Positions 1 to 8,328 of a DNA stretch of 64,000 nucleotides are shown here, piece after piece. The position numbers and the translations under genes were made by a program. A model generated the notes under the pieces. The model was not told the origin of the DNA, did not search any database, and saw only the letters and a program-made list of their open reading frames with translations. Each line of letters starts with the position of its first letter. Positions within the stretch are counted from its first letter, which is position 1. Source of the stretch: Pedobacter soli (GTDB lineage Bacteria; Bacteroidota; Bacteroidia; Sphingobacteriales; Sphingobacteriaceae); contig NZ_FMZH01000003.1 in NCBI RefSeq assembly GCF_900101435.1, forward strand, positions 434,001 through 498,000. Direction: 5' to 3'.

Positions 1-2440
1 GAGCTGTGAAGAGGGCATTGCCAACGGAGCAAAACCAGCACAGGTTATCGAAGAGTTTTTTGCCAAATACACCAGTTATACCGACCGAAAGGATATCATT
101 GATTTGCTTTTCAGGTTTATTCAATACATCGAGCGTCAGGTAGTACTCTTTGATGCCGTAGAAGATGCTTCTTTTACCAAGTTAAATACCACCGATGAGC
201 AGAGCACCCTGGCTTTTATTTTAAAAAAGAATGCTGATAATAAACCGGTATTGGCTAAAATAGAGAAACTGATTGACGAGCTTTCGCTACGTTTGGTGTT
301 AACCGCGCATCCTACACAGTTTTATCCGGGTACCGTACTGGCCATCATTACCGATTTAACACAAGCCATCAGAGATAACGACCTTACCTCAATGAACTCG
401 CTGTTACAGCAGTTAGGTAAAACGCCGTTTTTCAATAAAAAATCGCCTACACCTGTTGATGAGGCTTTAAACCTGGCCTGGTTTTTAGAAAATACCTTTT
501 ATTTCGCTGCGGCAAATATTCAGGAAGAAATAGATCAGAACCTGGACGAATATAACCTAGAAACCAAGAAAATTTTAGAACTCGGTTTCTGGCCGGGTGG
601 CGATAGGGATGGTAACCCAAATATCCATGCCGATACCACTTTAGAAGTTTCTAAAATGCTCCGTCAGATCTTGTTCCGTTGCTATTACCGCGATTTCAGG
701 GTAATTAAACGCCGCATTACCTTTAGAGGGGTAGAAGAAAACATTACCAAGCTGCACGATGTGTTGTATAAAAATGCTTTCGATCAAACCTGCGAACTTC
801 AGGATATTTCAATTGAGCTGAAAGAAAACCTGAATAAGATTAAAGATACGCTTTTAGAAGAGCACGAGGGGCTATTCGTTGATTTGGTTAATGATTTGAT
901 TCGTAAGGTAGATTTATATGGCAACTATTTTGCTTCGTTAGATATCCGTCAGGATAGCCGTGTATTACGTAATGTACACGCTTACTGCCGCGCAAATAAG
1001 CCTATTTCGTCTTTATACCCTGCCGATTATGATAAACTTTCAGAAGCAGAGAAACTGGATTTGATTTCGTTTAAAGAAGCAACCATTGCTTATGCAAGCG
1101 AGCCCGATGCTTTAACCAAAGATACCATCGAGGTAATCAAAGAAATTAAAGGCATTCAGCAACGCAACGGCGAAAAGGCTTGTCACAGGTTCATTATCAG
1201 TAATTGCCAGCAGGCGAGCGATATTCTTCAGCTGATCGAGCTTTTCCTTTGGAATGGCTGGAGCAAGGATTCGTTAACCATCGATTTCGTACCGCTTTTC
1301 GAAACCGTAAACGATTTAAAAGGTGCAGCAGCCATTATGGATATTTTGTATAGCAATCCGTTCTACAAAGCACACCTGGCTAAACGTGGCAATAAACAGC
1401 ACATTATGCTGGGTTATTCTGATAGTACCAAAGATGGCGGCTATTTAATGGCCAACTGGTCTATCTTTAATGGTAAAACATCGCTATCAGCTGTTTCGGC
1501 TAAACACAACATTCAGCTGGCCTTTTTTGATGGTCGCGGTGGCCCACCGGCACGTGGCGGTGGTAAAACACACCGTTTCTACGCCTCAATGGGTAAAGAA
1601 ATTGCCAACAAAAATATGCAGTTAACAGTGCAGGGGCAAACCATTAGCTCGCAGTACGGATCGGTAGAAAGTGCAGAGTTTAACATCGAACAACTCATCA
1701 ATGCTGGACTTACCTCGGGTTTAAAAGAAAAACACAATGTGCTTCTGGATCCTGAAAATAAGGCCTTGCTTGATGAAATGGCTGAAGATGCTTATACCGC
1801 ATTTGTTGATTTGCGCGAACATAAGCTGTTTGTAAGCTATCTGGAAAAACTTTCGCCATTAAAACTATTGTCGCAGGCCAATATCAGTAGCCGTCCGGTA
1901 AAAAGAAATGGTGGGGGCGAAATGAAACTGGAAGATTTAAGGGCAATTAGCTTTGTTACCGCATGGAGCATGTTAAAACAAAATGTTCCCGGTTTCTACG
2001 GTATGGGTACTGCGCTTAAAAACCAGGAGAAAGCCGGTAACTGGGATAAAGTGCTTAAGGTTTACGAAGAATCTGATTACCTGAAAACAATTGTAGATAA
2101 CTGTATGATGAGTATGAGCAAATCAGACTTCACCATTACAGCGCATATGGCTGCAGATAAAGAATTCGGTGCTTTTTGGACTCAATTGCACAACGAATTT
2201 GAATTAGCGAAGCAGATGCTTTTAAAATTGTCAGGACAGGCAACTTTAATGGCTAATTATCCTATCGACAAAAAATCAATTGCCACGCGCGAGAAAATTA
2301 TCTTGCCTTTGGTATTGATTCAGCATTTTGCTTTAGAAAAACTGCAACATGATCAGAACGAGAAAGACCAGCATGCTTTAGAAAAGCTTGCGGTTAGAAC
2401 GGTGTTTGGTATTGTAAATGCCGGAAGGAATTTGGCTTAA
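1..2440 (+). CDS. ppc: Phosphoenolpyruvate carboxylase, 5' end missing
   Basis: This enzyme carboxylates phosphoenolpyruvate with bicarbonate to oxaloacetate and so refills the TCA cycle in the cytoplasm. The reading frame is open from base 2, so the start lies upstream of the window; 812 residues are visible of a family length near 880. Seen motifs are TAHPTQ (about nt 302-319; usual form TAHPTE), the FDGRGG...RGGG loop (nt 1523-1563), GYSDSTKDGGY, and a C-terminal VNAGRNLA matching the effector-binding tail. The position of the usual loop histidine (FHGRGG) holds Asp. The gene stands alone and is followed by a hairpin repeat and a terminator. Assignment is firm; the diverged loop may be typical of the Bacteroidota branch. 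Confidence 0.95.
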   Translation, partial: SCEEGIANGAKPAQVIEEFFAKYTSYTDRKDIIDLLFRFIQYIERQVVLFDAVEDASFTKLNTTDEQSTLAFILKKNADNKPVLAKIEKLIDELSLRLVLTAHPTQFYPGTVLAIITDLTQAIRDNDLTSMNSLLQQLGKTPFFNKKSPTPVDEALNLAWFLENTFYFAAANIQEEIDQNLDEYNLETKKILELGFWPGGDRDGNPNIHADTTLEVSKMLRQILFRCYYRDFRVIKRRITFRGVEENITKLHDVLYKNAFDQTCELQDISIELKENLNKIKDTLLEEHEGLFVDLVNDLIRKVDLYGNYFASLDIRQDSRVLRNVHAYCRANKPISSLYPADYDKLSEAEKLDLISFKEATIAYASEPDALTKDTIEVIKEIKGIQQRNGEKACHRFIISNCQQASDILQLIELFLWNGWSKDSLTIDFVPLFETVNDLKGAAAIMDILYSNPFYKAHLAKRGNKQHIMLGYSDSTKDGGYLMANWSIFNGKTSLSAVSAKHNIQLAFFDGRGGPPARGGGKTHRFYASMGKEIANKNMQLTVQGQTISSQYGSVESAEFNIEQLINAGLTSGLKEKHNVLLDPENKALLDEMAEDAYTAFVDLREHKLFVSYLEKLSPLKLLSQANISSRPVKRNGGGEMKLEDLRAISFVTAWSMLKQNVPGFYGMGTALKNQEKAGNWDKVLKVYEESDYLKTIVDNCMMSMSKSDFTITAHMAADKEFGAFWTQLHNEFELAKQMLLKLSGQATLMANYPIDKKSIATREKIILPLVLIQHFALEKLQHDQNEKDQHALEKLAVRTVFGIVNAGRNLA

Positions 2441-2450
2441 CTTTCTGCCA

Positions 2451-2481
2451 AACCTCGCAGGTTTGATAAACCTGCGAGGTT
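2451..2481. repeat. Perfect 14-bp hairpin, dispersed family
   Basis: AACCTCGCAGGTTT is followed by GAT and its exact reverse complement. The same layout with a different core lies at 45430-45462, and a half-copy (AACCTGCAAGGTTT) lies near 41175. It sits just after the ppc stop codon. It is probably a dispersed intergenic hairpin and has no U-tract of its own. Confidence 0.7.
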
Positions 2482-2495
2482 TCAAAATATATTAA

Positions 2496-2528
2496 AGGTC
2501 TGTGGTCTAGTCATCACAGGCCTTTTTT
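2496..2528 (+). terminator. Intrinsic terminator of ppc
   Basis: A 9-bp stem (AGGTCTGTG / CACAGGCCT, one G-U pair) with a 10-nt loop is followed by six T residues. Confidence 0.75.
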
Positions 2529-2837
2529 CATGAATTGGATTATAAATCCTATAACTCAGAGGACGGGATTAAAAATCGCGACCAACACAAGTTGGGAATT
2601 GTAAGCCTGATCACCATTGTTCTTTGGTTGCGGATGCTTCACTGCGTTCAGGATGATAAAGCTTTGCCTCCTAAACCTGATTGGACGGATGCCGATTTTT
2701 CTATCGGCAGGAGGGAAAGCAGGGCTGTAGCAACCGATGAAAAACGGAACCCTGCTTTTCAAAAAAAATAAACACTTTTCATGAATGGGATTATAAATCC
2801 ATAGCTCAGAGGACGGAATTAAAAATCCCGACCAACA
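2525..2837. repeat. Pair of 64-bp direct repeats in a gene-free stretch
   Basis: The 574-nt stretch 2441-3014 has no credible gene. It holds two near-identical copies of a ~64-bp unit (2525-2588 and 2775-2837) that differ at a handful of positions. Each copy carries two small palindromes, GGATTATAAATCC and a GGGATTAAAAATCCC-like one. The segment between them contains a second palindromic part around GCCGATTTTTCTATCGGC. Short open frames on both strands here follow the repeat and look non-coding. Confidence 0.6.
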
Positions 2838-2940
2838 CGAATAATAATGTGTTTTAACACAAAAAACGATAAAATCGTTAAGCTATTTACGCACTCGTTG
2901 AAAACGAGCACGAGCTTATAATGACGAAAAGGAGCTAAAA

Positions 2941-2976
2941 CAAAAATCCCCTGCAGATTTTTCATCTACAGGGGAT
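2941..2976 (-). terminator. Intrinsic terminator of the ahpC operon
   Basis: A 12-bp stem (ATCCCCTGCAGA / TCTACAGGGGAT, one mismatch) is followed on the minus strand by TTTTTGTTTT. It lies about 40 nt after the last gene of the operon. Confidence 0.8.
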
Positions 2977-3014
2977 CTTATATTTCGAAAAAGCCCGATT
3001 AAAGTTTAAGACGC

Positions 3015-3263
3015 TTATCTGTCAATCGAACCCATTACTTTTTGGCCGAAAGCATTTAGTGCGTCTTTTTCAGCTGCGCCTTCGCTTACCATCTGGTGCA
3101 CTTCTAACGCGCCACAAATATTGGTAATCATTTCGCCTGCCACATCAATCTCATGCTCGCTAACACCTCTAAATTCGCAAAATGCCTCTAATACCTCTAA
3201 AGTAGTCTCCAGTTGAGCCGGAGTGGTGTTTTGAAATAATTGTCTTATAACTGGAATCTTCAT
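3015..3263 (-). CDS. Small conserved protein (DUF6952-like)
   Basis: An 82-residue soluble protein with no signal peptide or membrane segment, containing the stretch EFRGVSEHEIDVAGE and a single pair of Cys residues. It appears to be a small Bacteroidota family usually found beside thioredoxin and AhpC (I believe DUF6952, unverified). Its ATG overlaps the thioredoxin stop codon (TAATG), so it is translationally coupled and third in the ahpC-trx operon. Function is unknown; the context suggests a role in peroxide or thiol stress. Confidence 0.85.
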   Translation of the reverse strand: MKIPVIRQLFQNTTPAQLETTLEVLEAFCEFRGVSEHEIDVAGEMITNICGALEVHQMVSEGAAEKDALNAFGQKVMGSIDR

Positions 3264-3571
3264 TACTTTATCTTGTTAAATAGTTCAATCAAGCCCTCTG
3301 CTTTGTTGGTTTGTACCTGATCTACCAAAGCGCCGCCTTCAAAAGCTGCAAAAGTTGGTAAATTGTCAACGTTTGCAAATTTGCGTGAGTTCGGAAGTTT
3401 TTCGGCATCAACAATTAAGAAAGCTACATCTTCATTCTCTGAAGCCAGTTTTTTAAACTTAGGTTTCATGATCCTGCAGTTACCGCACCATGATGCTGCG
3501 TACTGAACCATCACCTTTGAGTTGTCGGCCAGATATTGTTGAAGATTATCTTCTGTTAATTCTAAAAACAT
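3263..3571 (-). CDS. Thioredoxin-like protein
   Basis: A 102-residue cytoplasmic thioredoxin fold with the active site AASWCGNCR around residues 25-33. CGNC replaces the common CGPC, which is expected to change its redox potential. The cis-proline region reads DNLPTFAAF. It lies 14 nt after ahpC, so it probably supplies electrons to that peroxiredoxin in place of AhpF; this role is inferred from the neighbourhood. Confidence 0.9.
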   Translation of the reverse strand: MFLELTEDNLQQYLADNSKVMVQYAASWCGNCRIMKPKFKKLASENEDVAFLIVDAEKLPNSRKFANVDNLPTFAAFEGGALVDQVQTNKAEGLIELFNKIK

Positions 3572-3585
3572 AACGTTTTATTTAA

Positions 3586-4218
3586 TTAGTTAGCGGCTAA
3601 GTATTCAGCAACGCCAGTTCTGTTTGCGTTCATGGCTTCTTTACCTTCTTCCCAGTTTGCAGGACAAACTTCACCGTGTTTCTGAACGTGTGCGTAAGCA
3701 TCAATTAAACGTAAATATTCTTTAACGTTTCTGCCTAGTGGCATATCGTTTACACTTTCGTGGAAAACTTTACCAGTTTCATCAATTAAATAAGTAGCTC
3801 TGAAAGTTACGTTAGAACCAGAGAAAGATTCGTTTCCTTCTTCGTCATAGTTAACTTCTTGATCTAAAATATCTAAGATACCAGATAATTGTCTGTGTGT
3901 ATCAGCTAAGATTGGGTAAGTAACACCTTCAATACCACCGTTATCTTTTGGTGTGTTTAACCAGGCGAAGTGAACTTCGTTGGTATCGCATGATGCACCA
4001 ATAACGATTGTGTTTCTCTTTTCGAATTCAGGTAAAGCAGCCTGGAAAGCGTGTAATTCTGTAGGACAAACAAAAGTAAAATCTTTTGGATACCAGAATA
4101 ATAACACTTTACTATTTTTATTTACAGCCTCTTCAAATACATTGATTTTCAAGTCATCGCCCATGTCTGACATTGCATCAATACTAACACTCGGGAATTT
4201 TTTACCTACTATTGCCAT
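3586..4218 (-). CDS. ahpC: Peroxiredoxin, AhpC/Prx1 type
   Basis: A 210-residue typical 2-Cys peroxiredoxin that reduces hydrogen peroxide and organic peroxides. The peroxidatic Cys is in FTFVCPTE, and the resolving Cys is in GEVCPANW near the C terminus. The frame is open further upstream, but I choose the ATG at 4218 because the product then starts MAIVGKKFPSV as in relatives and a -7 box lies 27 nt before it. It is the first gene of an operon with a thioredoxin and a small conserved protein. Confidence 0.95.
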   Translation of the reverse strand: MAIVGKKFPSVSIDAMSDMGDDLKINVFEEAVNKNSKVLLFWYPKDFTFVCPTELHAFQAALPEFEKRNTIVIGASCDTNEVHFAWLNTPKDNGGIEGVTYPILADTHRQLSGILDILDQEVNYDEEGNESFSGSNVTFRATYLIDETGKVFHESVNDMPLGRNVKEYLRLIDAYAHVQKHGEVCPANWEEGKEAMNANRTGVAEYLAAN

Positions 4219-4245
4219 AATTTTTTGTCTTTTATTTTTGTGCCA

Positions 4246-4276
4246 CAAAGGTACGGCGAAATCATTTGCCAGCCAA
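4246..4276 (-). promoter_or_regulatory. Bacteroidota promoter of ahpC
   Basis: The minus strand reads TACCTTTG (4246-4253), a match to the -7 box TAnnTTTG. A TTG (-33) lies 20 nt further upstream. The predicted leader is about 25 nt. Confidence 0.7.
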
Positions 4277-4369
4277 CCCCGTTTCACTAATTGTTTATTG
4301 TATTTATTGATGATGGTATAGATGAAAACTATAATTATTTTGAGTTTTATAGCGATGATCTATTTGTGT

Positions 4370-4480
4370 TGTTGTCGTCATTTCGAGCGGACCCGATAGC
4401 TATCGGGTGCAACTAAGTCGAGAAATCTACCAGGAGATAGATCTCTCCGCTCCACTGCGTTCCGGTCGAGATGACGAAAT
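4370..4480. repeat. GTCAT...ATGAC inverted-repeat element
   Basis: This element is bounded by GTCATTTCGAG and CTCGAGATGAC-like ends, and carries an internal perfect palindrome CCCGATAGCTATCGGG and a second small hairpin. It lies between the ahpC operon promoter region and the 3' end of the S9 peptidase. Related elements lie at 10838, 12967, 16105, 31483 and 33343. Confidence 0.6.
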
Positions 4481-4491
4481 TTTATAAAAAA

Positions 4492-6876
4492 CTATTTCTT
4501 CAACGTATTCTCATACAATTTAAAAATCCGTTTATATTCATCAGTCCAGCTGCTGGGCTCAACAAAACCATGATCTTCTACGGGGTAAACGGCAAGTTCC
4601 CAGTTGTTTTTACCCAGTTCGATAAAACGCTGGGTAATGCGCACAATATCCTGAAAATGAACATTTACATCAACCATTCCGTGGGCCATTAACAAATTGC
4701 CTTTGAGTTTATCGGCAAAGTAAATTGGTGAGCTTCTCTTATAAGCAATAGGATCGTTAAACGGCTCGTTCAAAATGTTTGAAGTATAGCCGTGGTTGTA
4801 ATGGGCCCAATCGGTTACCGAGCGTAAGGCGGCGCCACTCGTAAAAACATCCGATTCGTTAAACATGGCCATCAAGGTAATAAAGCCTCCGTACGAACCG
4901 CCATATAAACCAACATGTTTGGGGTTTACACCATATTTCTCTACCAAAAATTTAACACCATCTACCTGATCGGTTAAATCTTTCCCACCCATGTGGCGGT
5001 ATATGCCCGTGCGGTGGTCGCGGCCATAGCCCGAACTTGCGGTGTAATCAATATCAATTACTGTATAGCCATTATCTGCCAGTAAGTTATTGAACATAAA
5101 CTCGCGGAAATAAGTACTCCAGCCATAATGGACATTTTGCAAATAACCTGCACCATGAACAAAAACCACAGCCGGATGGTTAGGGTGAGGGTTGTCTGAT
5201 TTATAAACCCTGGCATAAACATCGGCACCATAGCGGTTTTTAAAGGTGACCATATCCGGTTCGCGCCATTTGTAGCTATCAAACTCTGCCGAAGTAGATT
5301 GCGTAATTTTTACGGCTTTAGCGCCAGCTTTATTGGCCTGTAGGTATAATTCGCCTGGTTTATTGAGGTAAGAATAATTTATTGCCAGGTATTTCTCATC
5401 GGGCGAAAGTGTAATGTCACTTAAACCCTTCATACTGGTAAGTTGCACAAGCTCGCCTCCGTTTGAAGCAATTTTAAAGAAATTGGTAATTCCCGGATGC
5501 TCTTTGTTGGCTTTAAGATAAAAGGTGCTTCTATCTTTCGATAACTGCAGCGTTTGTACTTCCCATTTGCCCGATGTTAACTGTTTCTTATCACCTGTAG
5601 CTACATTTACCACATATAAATGCGAGTAACCTGTTGCCTCGCTTTGGTAATAAAAGTGGTTGTTATCTATCCAGCCTGTATTGCCCTGGTAGTAACCGCT
5701 AATTCCCGGGCCACCGATCCAGGCTTCATCGCGCTGACGATCCAGTAAAGAAAGTTTACCTGTTGTGGCATCCAGCTTTAAAATCCAGCGGTCTTTGTTA
5801 TCGGTAGAGGCTGCAACCACTACGCCCATGCTTCCATTATCGTTCCACAATGGGCCAAATAAATTCACCGGACGATCGGCATTTTTCTTTTTTAAGGTAT
5901 CCAGTTCTTTCGGATAATCTTTCAGATAATCGGGCAGGTCTTTGATTCCAGGAATGGTCGAGGTGAGGATGCTGTAGATCGTATCGCGCTGCGTATCATA
6001 AATAAAAGCCTGAGAGCTGCTCTCATTTTCGCCCACTTTTGCTCTGCCAGGGATATCTTCGGTATAGCCAGAAGCCGTTATATAATTTGGAACAACGGTA
6101 TTGTGATTATTCTGTGCAGGGGTGGTTAGCTTGTAGGTAACAAAACGTCCATCGGGACTAATTACTACGCTATTTAAAAAGCGGTCGTCGGTGTAGAGCT
6201 CTTTTAGTGGCTTGTTCTCTCCATTGGCAGCGCCAAAACGGCCTCTTCCTCCACGGTTGGTGCTACGCGATTCGGCATTCCGTTTCTTAATAATATCGAA
6301 TAGCTCGGTTTGCTGTGCCTTTAACCATTTATCTTGTTCAGTTGCCGCTTTGGCTTCCGGTCTTCCAGGCTTTTTACCTTTAACAAAATTGGTAATTTGG
6401 CTGGTTTCGGCCGATTTTAAATTCACTTCAAATAAATTATCGCCCGCCTGGTAAACAATATTATCATTATTTAAAAAAACAGGGCTGTTTTCCCGCTCGA
6501 GGGTATTGGTTAAGCGCGTTTCTTTGCCCGTTTTAAAGTTCTGAAGATAAATGTCGCCACTTTTTTCTACAAGCCCCATGGAACGGTCGGCATTGTAGGC
6601 ATAATTTAAGCCTAGTAATTTCTCATCTTCTTTTTCTGCCGCTTTAACAGGTTTGTTCCCTGTTGCCGAAATTTTAAAAAGCTCTTCTTTTGCTTTATTT
6701 TCAGGGTTCCAGTTAAAATAAAGGGTTTTGCTGTCTGCTGTCCAGCGGAAATCGGTAGGTGCAACGCCCATCCATTTTGGGTCGCGCATTATTTTTTCTA
6801 CTGTTAGGGGAGCGATTTGTTGCGCAAAGGTGTATTCTCCTGTGCAGAGCAAAAGAAAGAGGAAATATTTCTTCAT
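4492..6876 (-). CDS. Secreted S9 family prolyl oligopeptidase (DPP IV-like)
   Basis: A 794-residue serine peptidase that cleaves short peptides, probably after proline. The N terminus is a Sec signal peptide ending TFAQQ, so it is periplasmic or secreted. A beta-propeller region fills the first ~530 residues, followed by an alpha/beta hydrolase domain with GGSYGG (Ser about 660), AHGMVDVNV (Asp about 735) and VEDHGF (His about 768). All three catalytic residues are present. The gene is monocistronic, with repeat elements on both sides. Family is certain; the exact substrate is not. Confidence 0.93.
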   Translation of the reverse strand: MKKYFLFLLLCTGEYTFAQQIAPLTVEKIMRDPKWMGVAPTDFRWTADSKTLYFNWNPENKAKEELFKISATGNKPVKAAEKEDEKLLGLNYAYNADRSMGLVEKSGDIYLQNFKTGKETRLTNTLERENSPVFLNNDNIVYQAGDNLFEVNLKSAETSQITNFVKGKKPGRPEAKAATEQDKWLKAQQTELFDIIKKRNAESRSTNRGGRGRFGAANGENKPLKELYTDDRFLNSVVISPDGRFVTYKLTTPAQNNHNTVVPNYITASGYTEDIPGRAKVGENESSSQAFIYDTQRDTIYSILTSTIPGIKDLPDYLKDYPKELDTLKKKNADRPVNLFGPLWNDNGSMGVVVAASTDNKDRWILKLDATTGKLSLLDRQRDEAWIGGPGISGYYQGNTGWIDNNHFYYQSEATGYSHLYVVNVATGDKKQLTSGKWEVQTLQLSKDRSTFYLKANKEHPGITNFFKIASNGGELVQLTSMKGLSDITLSPDEKYLAINYSYLNKPGELYLQANKAGAKAVKITQSTSAEFDSYKWREPDMVTFKNRYGADVYARVYKSDNPHPNHPAVVFVHGAGYLQNVHYGWSTYFREFMFNNLLADNGYTVIDIDYTASSGYGRDHRTGIYRHMGGKDLTDQVDGVKFLVEKYGVNPKHVGLYGGSYGGFITLMAMFNESDVFTSGAALRSVTDWAHYNHGYTSNILNEPFNDPIAYKRSSPIYFADKLKGNLLMAHGMVDVNVHFQDIVRITQRFIELGKNNWELAVYPVEDHGFVEPSSWTDEYKRIFKLYENTLKK

Positions 6877-6963
6877 GAATATTAGGTTTGGTGCAATTTA
6901 GATAATGGGGAGATTAAATCAAGAAGGAAATGGAAATGTTACACCATCCCAAGCACATCAGTT

Positions 6964-7030
6964 GCCACGGAGGCATGGAAGTCACAGAAAAAATTTAATT
7001 GTATTCCGTGCAAATCAGTGTTTCCGTGGC
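6964..7030. repeat. CCACGGA-type intergenic repeat
   Basis: This stretch is bounded by the inverted pair GCCACGGA (6964-6971) and TCCGTGGC (7023-7030). Related stretches lie at 21175 and 22183. It probably forms a stem between same-strand genes. Confidence 0.5.
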
Positions 7031-7037
7031 CAGGAAA

Positions 7038-8213
7038 TTATCGGATTACTCTTCCGGTTTTATCTACATTCACATCATCAAACGGCTTCAGATAGTCGTT
7101 AATGATAACGGCAAACTCTCTGCGGGTTAGCACTTTTTTAAGATCGTACATCGACGAAAATTTATAACTCTTGTTCCATTTTTTCTGCAACTCGTTTTTG
7201 GTAGCATCGGCCGATTTGTTGCCTACGTAGCTTACCATGGCCACAGTATTCTCTAAATTGATGGGCACATTCTGATGATCGTCGAACCAGATCTGCGCCT
7301 TGTAATAATAATCTTTAATGGGTTGCTTGATTTCATCGTAGCTAACTTCCTTTTCGGGATTAAAGAAGGCTTTCCCTTGTTTTAGTTCCGCTTTGATGAT
7401 GCCGGTAATACCCACTTTCTGGATAGCCAGCCAATTAGAATCAACAGGGCTTATATCTTCAAAAGGCATAAGTGCGTGTTTGTAGCTTAACAATTCGCCC
7501 TGAATCCTTTTCAGATTCGCTAAACTGGTTTTGGTATCAAAAAAAGCGGCATAAGCTGCGGTTGCTCCGGCTGCAGGCCCAGTTTCGAATGAGTTGGCAG
7601 AAATATAGATCAGGTTTTCCTGATCAGGGATAAGCAGGTTGTAGAGGGATAAAAAATCAGCTCCTGTTGCAGTATTACTGGCTATGCTTGTCCGGTAAAT
7701 ATTTTCGGCATAGTTTAAATGGCCTAATTTAGCTGGGTTTAAGGCACTAATTTTTAATGCCGCGATAAGCTTATCAGGAGCATCGGCCATAACCAGCACT
7801 TTTGCCCTGATGCTTACATCTTTGTTTAATTTGGCTTCCCAACCGTTACCTGATCTTTTAATTTCGCTGTAAACACTATTGTTTATTACGTTTAAAAGCA
7901 AAGTACTATCGACCGCTATTTTTGGCGGATTTTTTTTGTCCTTTTTAGGCTTGGGAAGATTCAGGCTTTTTGCATTTTCCGTCTCTCTTTTTAGAAAACT
8001 TTGATAAAAAGGAAGCAGCCTTTGTGGTTTGTTTTCTAGGGTTAACTGTTCTTTTTGAGTAAGCAGAATTGTTTTAACACCCGATTTGAAGGATTGAAAT
8101 GCAGCGGAATAGGCCCCGTCGCCGTTTCCAATTACCAATACATCTGTTTTTAGGGTTTGGGCTTGCATAACGAGCGGAATTAAGCAGGCGAAAACAAAAA
8201 ACAATCTTTTCAT
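7038..8213 (-). CDS. Secreted FAD-dependent oxidoreductase-like protein
   Basis: A 391-residue protein with a signal peptide (start at 8213; an in-frame TTG further upstream is less likely). After cleavage a Rossmann strand reads DVLVIGNGDGAYSAAF, a GxGxxA dinucleotide-binding motif at residues ~25-40. The C terminus has TRREFAVIINDYLKPF. It resembles the FAD_oxidored family often labelled xanthan lyase in Bacteroidota, but it is much shorter than the usual ~600 residues. I cannot identify a substrate, and the protein could have lost catalytic parts. Confidence 0.65.
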   Translation of the reverse strand: MKRLFFVFACLIPLVMQAQTLKTDVLVIGNGDGAYSAAFQSFKSGVKTILLTQKEQLTLENKPQRLLPFYQSFLKRETENAKSLNLPKPKKDKKNPPKIAVDSTLLLNVINNSVYSEIKRSGNGWEAKLNKDVSIRAKVLVMADAPDKLIAALKISALNPAKLGHLNYAENIYRTSIASNTATGADFLSLYNLLIPDQENLIYISANSFETGPAAGATAAYAAFFDTKTSLANLKRIQGELLSYKHALMPFEDISPVDSNWLAIQKVGITGIIKAELKQGKAFFNPEKEVSYDEIKQPIKDYYYKAQIWFDDHQNVPINLENTVAMVSYVGNKSADATKNELQKKWNKSYKFSSMYDLKKVLTRREFAVIINDYLKPFDDVNVDKTGRVIR

Positions 8214-8328
8214 CTTTAAAATTAAAATTTGCTGCAATATGCTTTAAATGAATGAATTTTTAATGAAATGAGTTGATTTTAACTAAATTTAACCAGCAAA
8301 CCAGTTAAATCGCCTTCGGTTTTCAATT

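Noticed and set aside
2535..2771. 78-codon open frame (and one on the opposite strand)
   Set aside because: It lies inside the direct-repeat region, follows palindromes, and its product has no protein-like pattern.
4219..4287. N-terminal extension of AhpC
   Set aside because: It would pass through the -7 promoter box, and relatives start at MAIVGKK.
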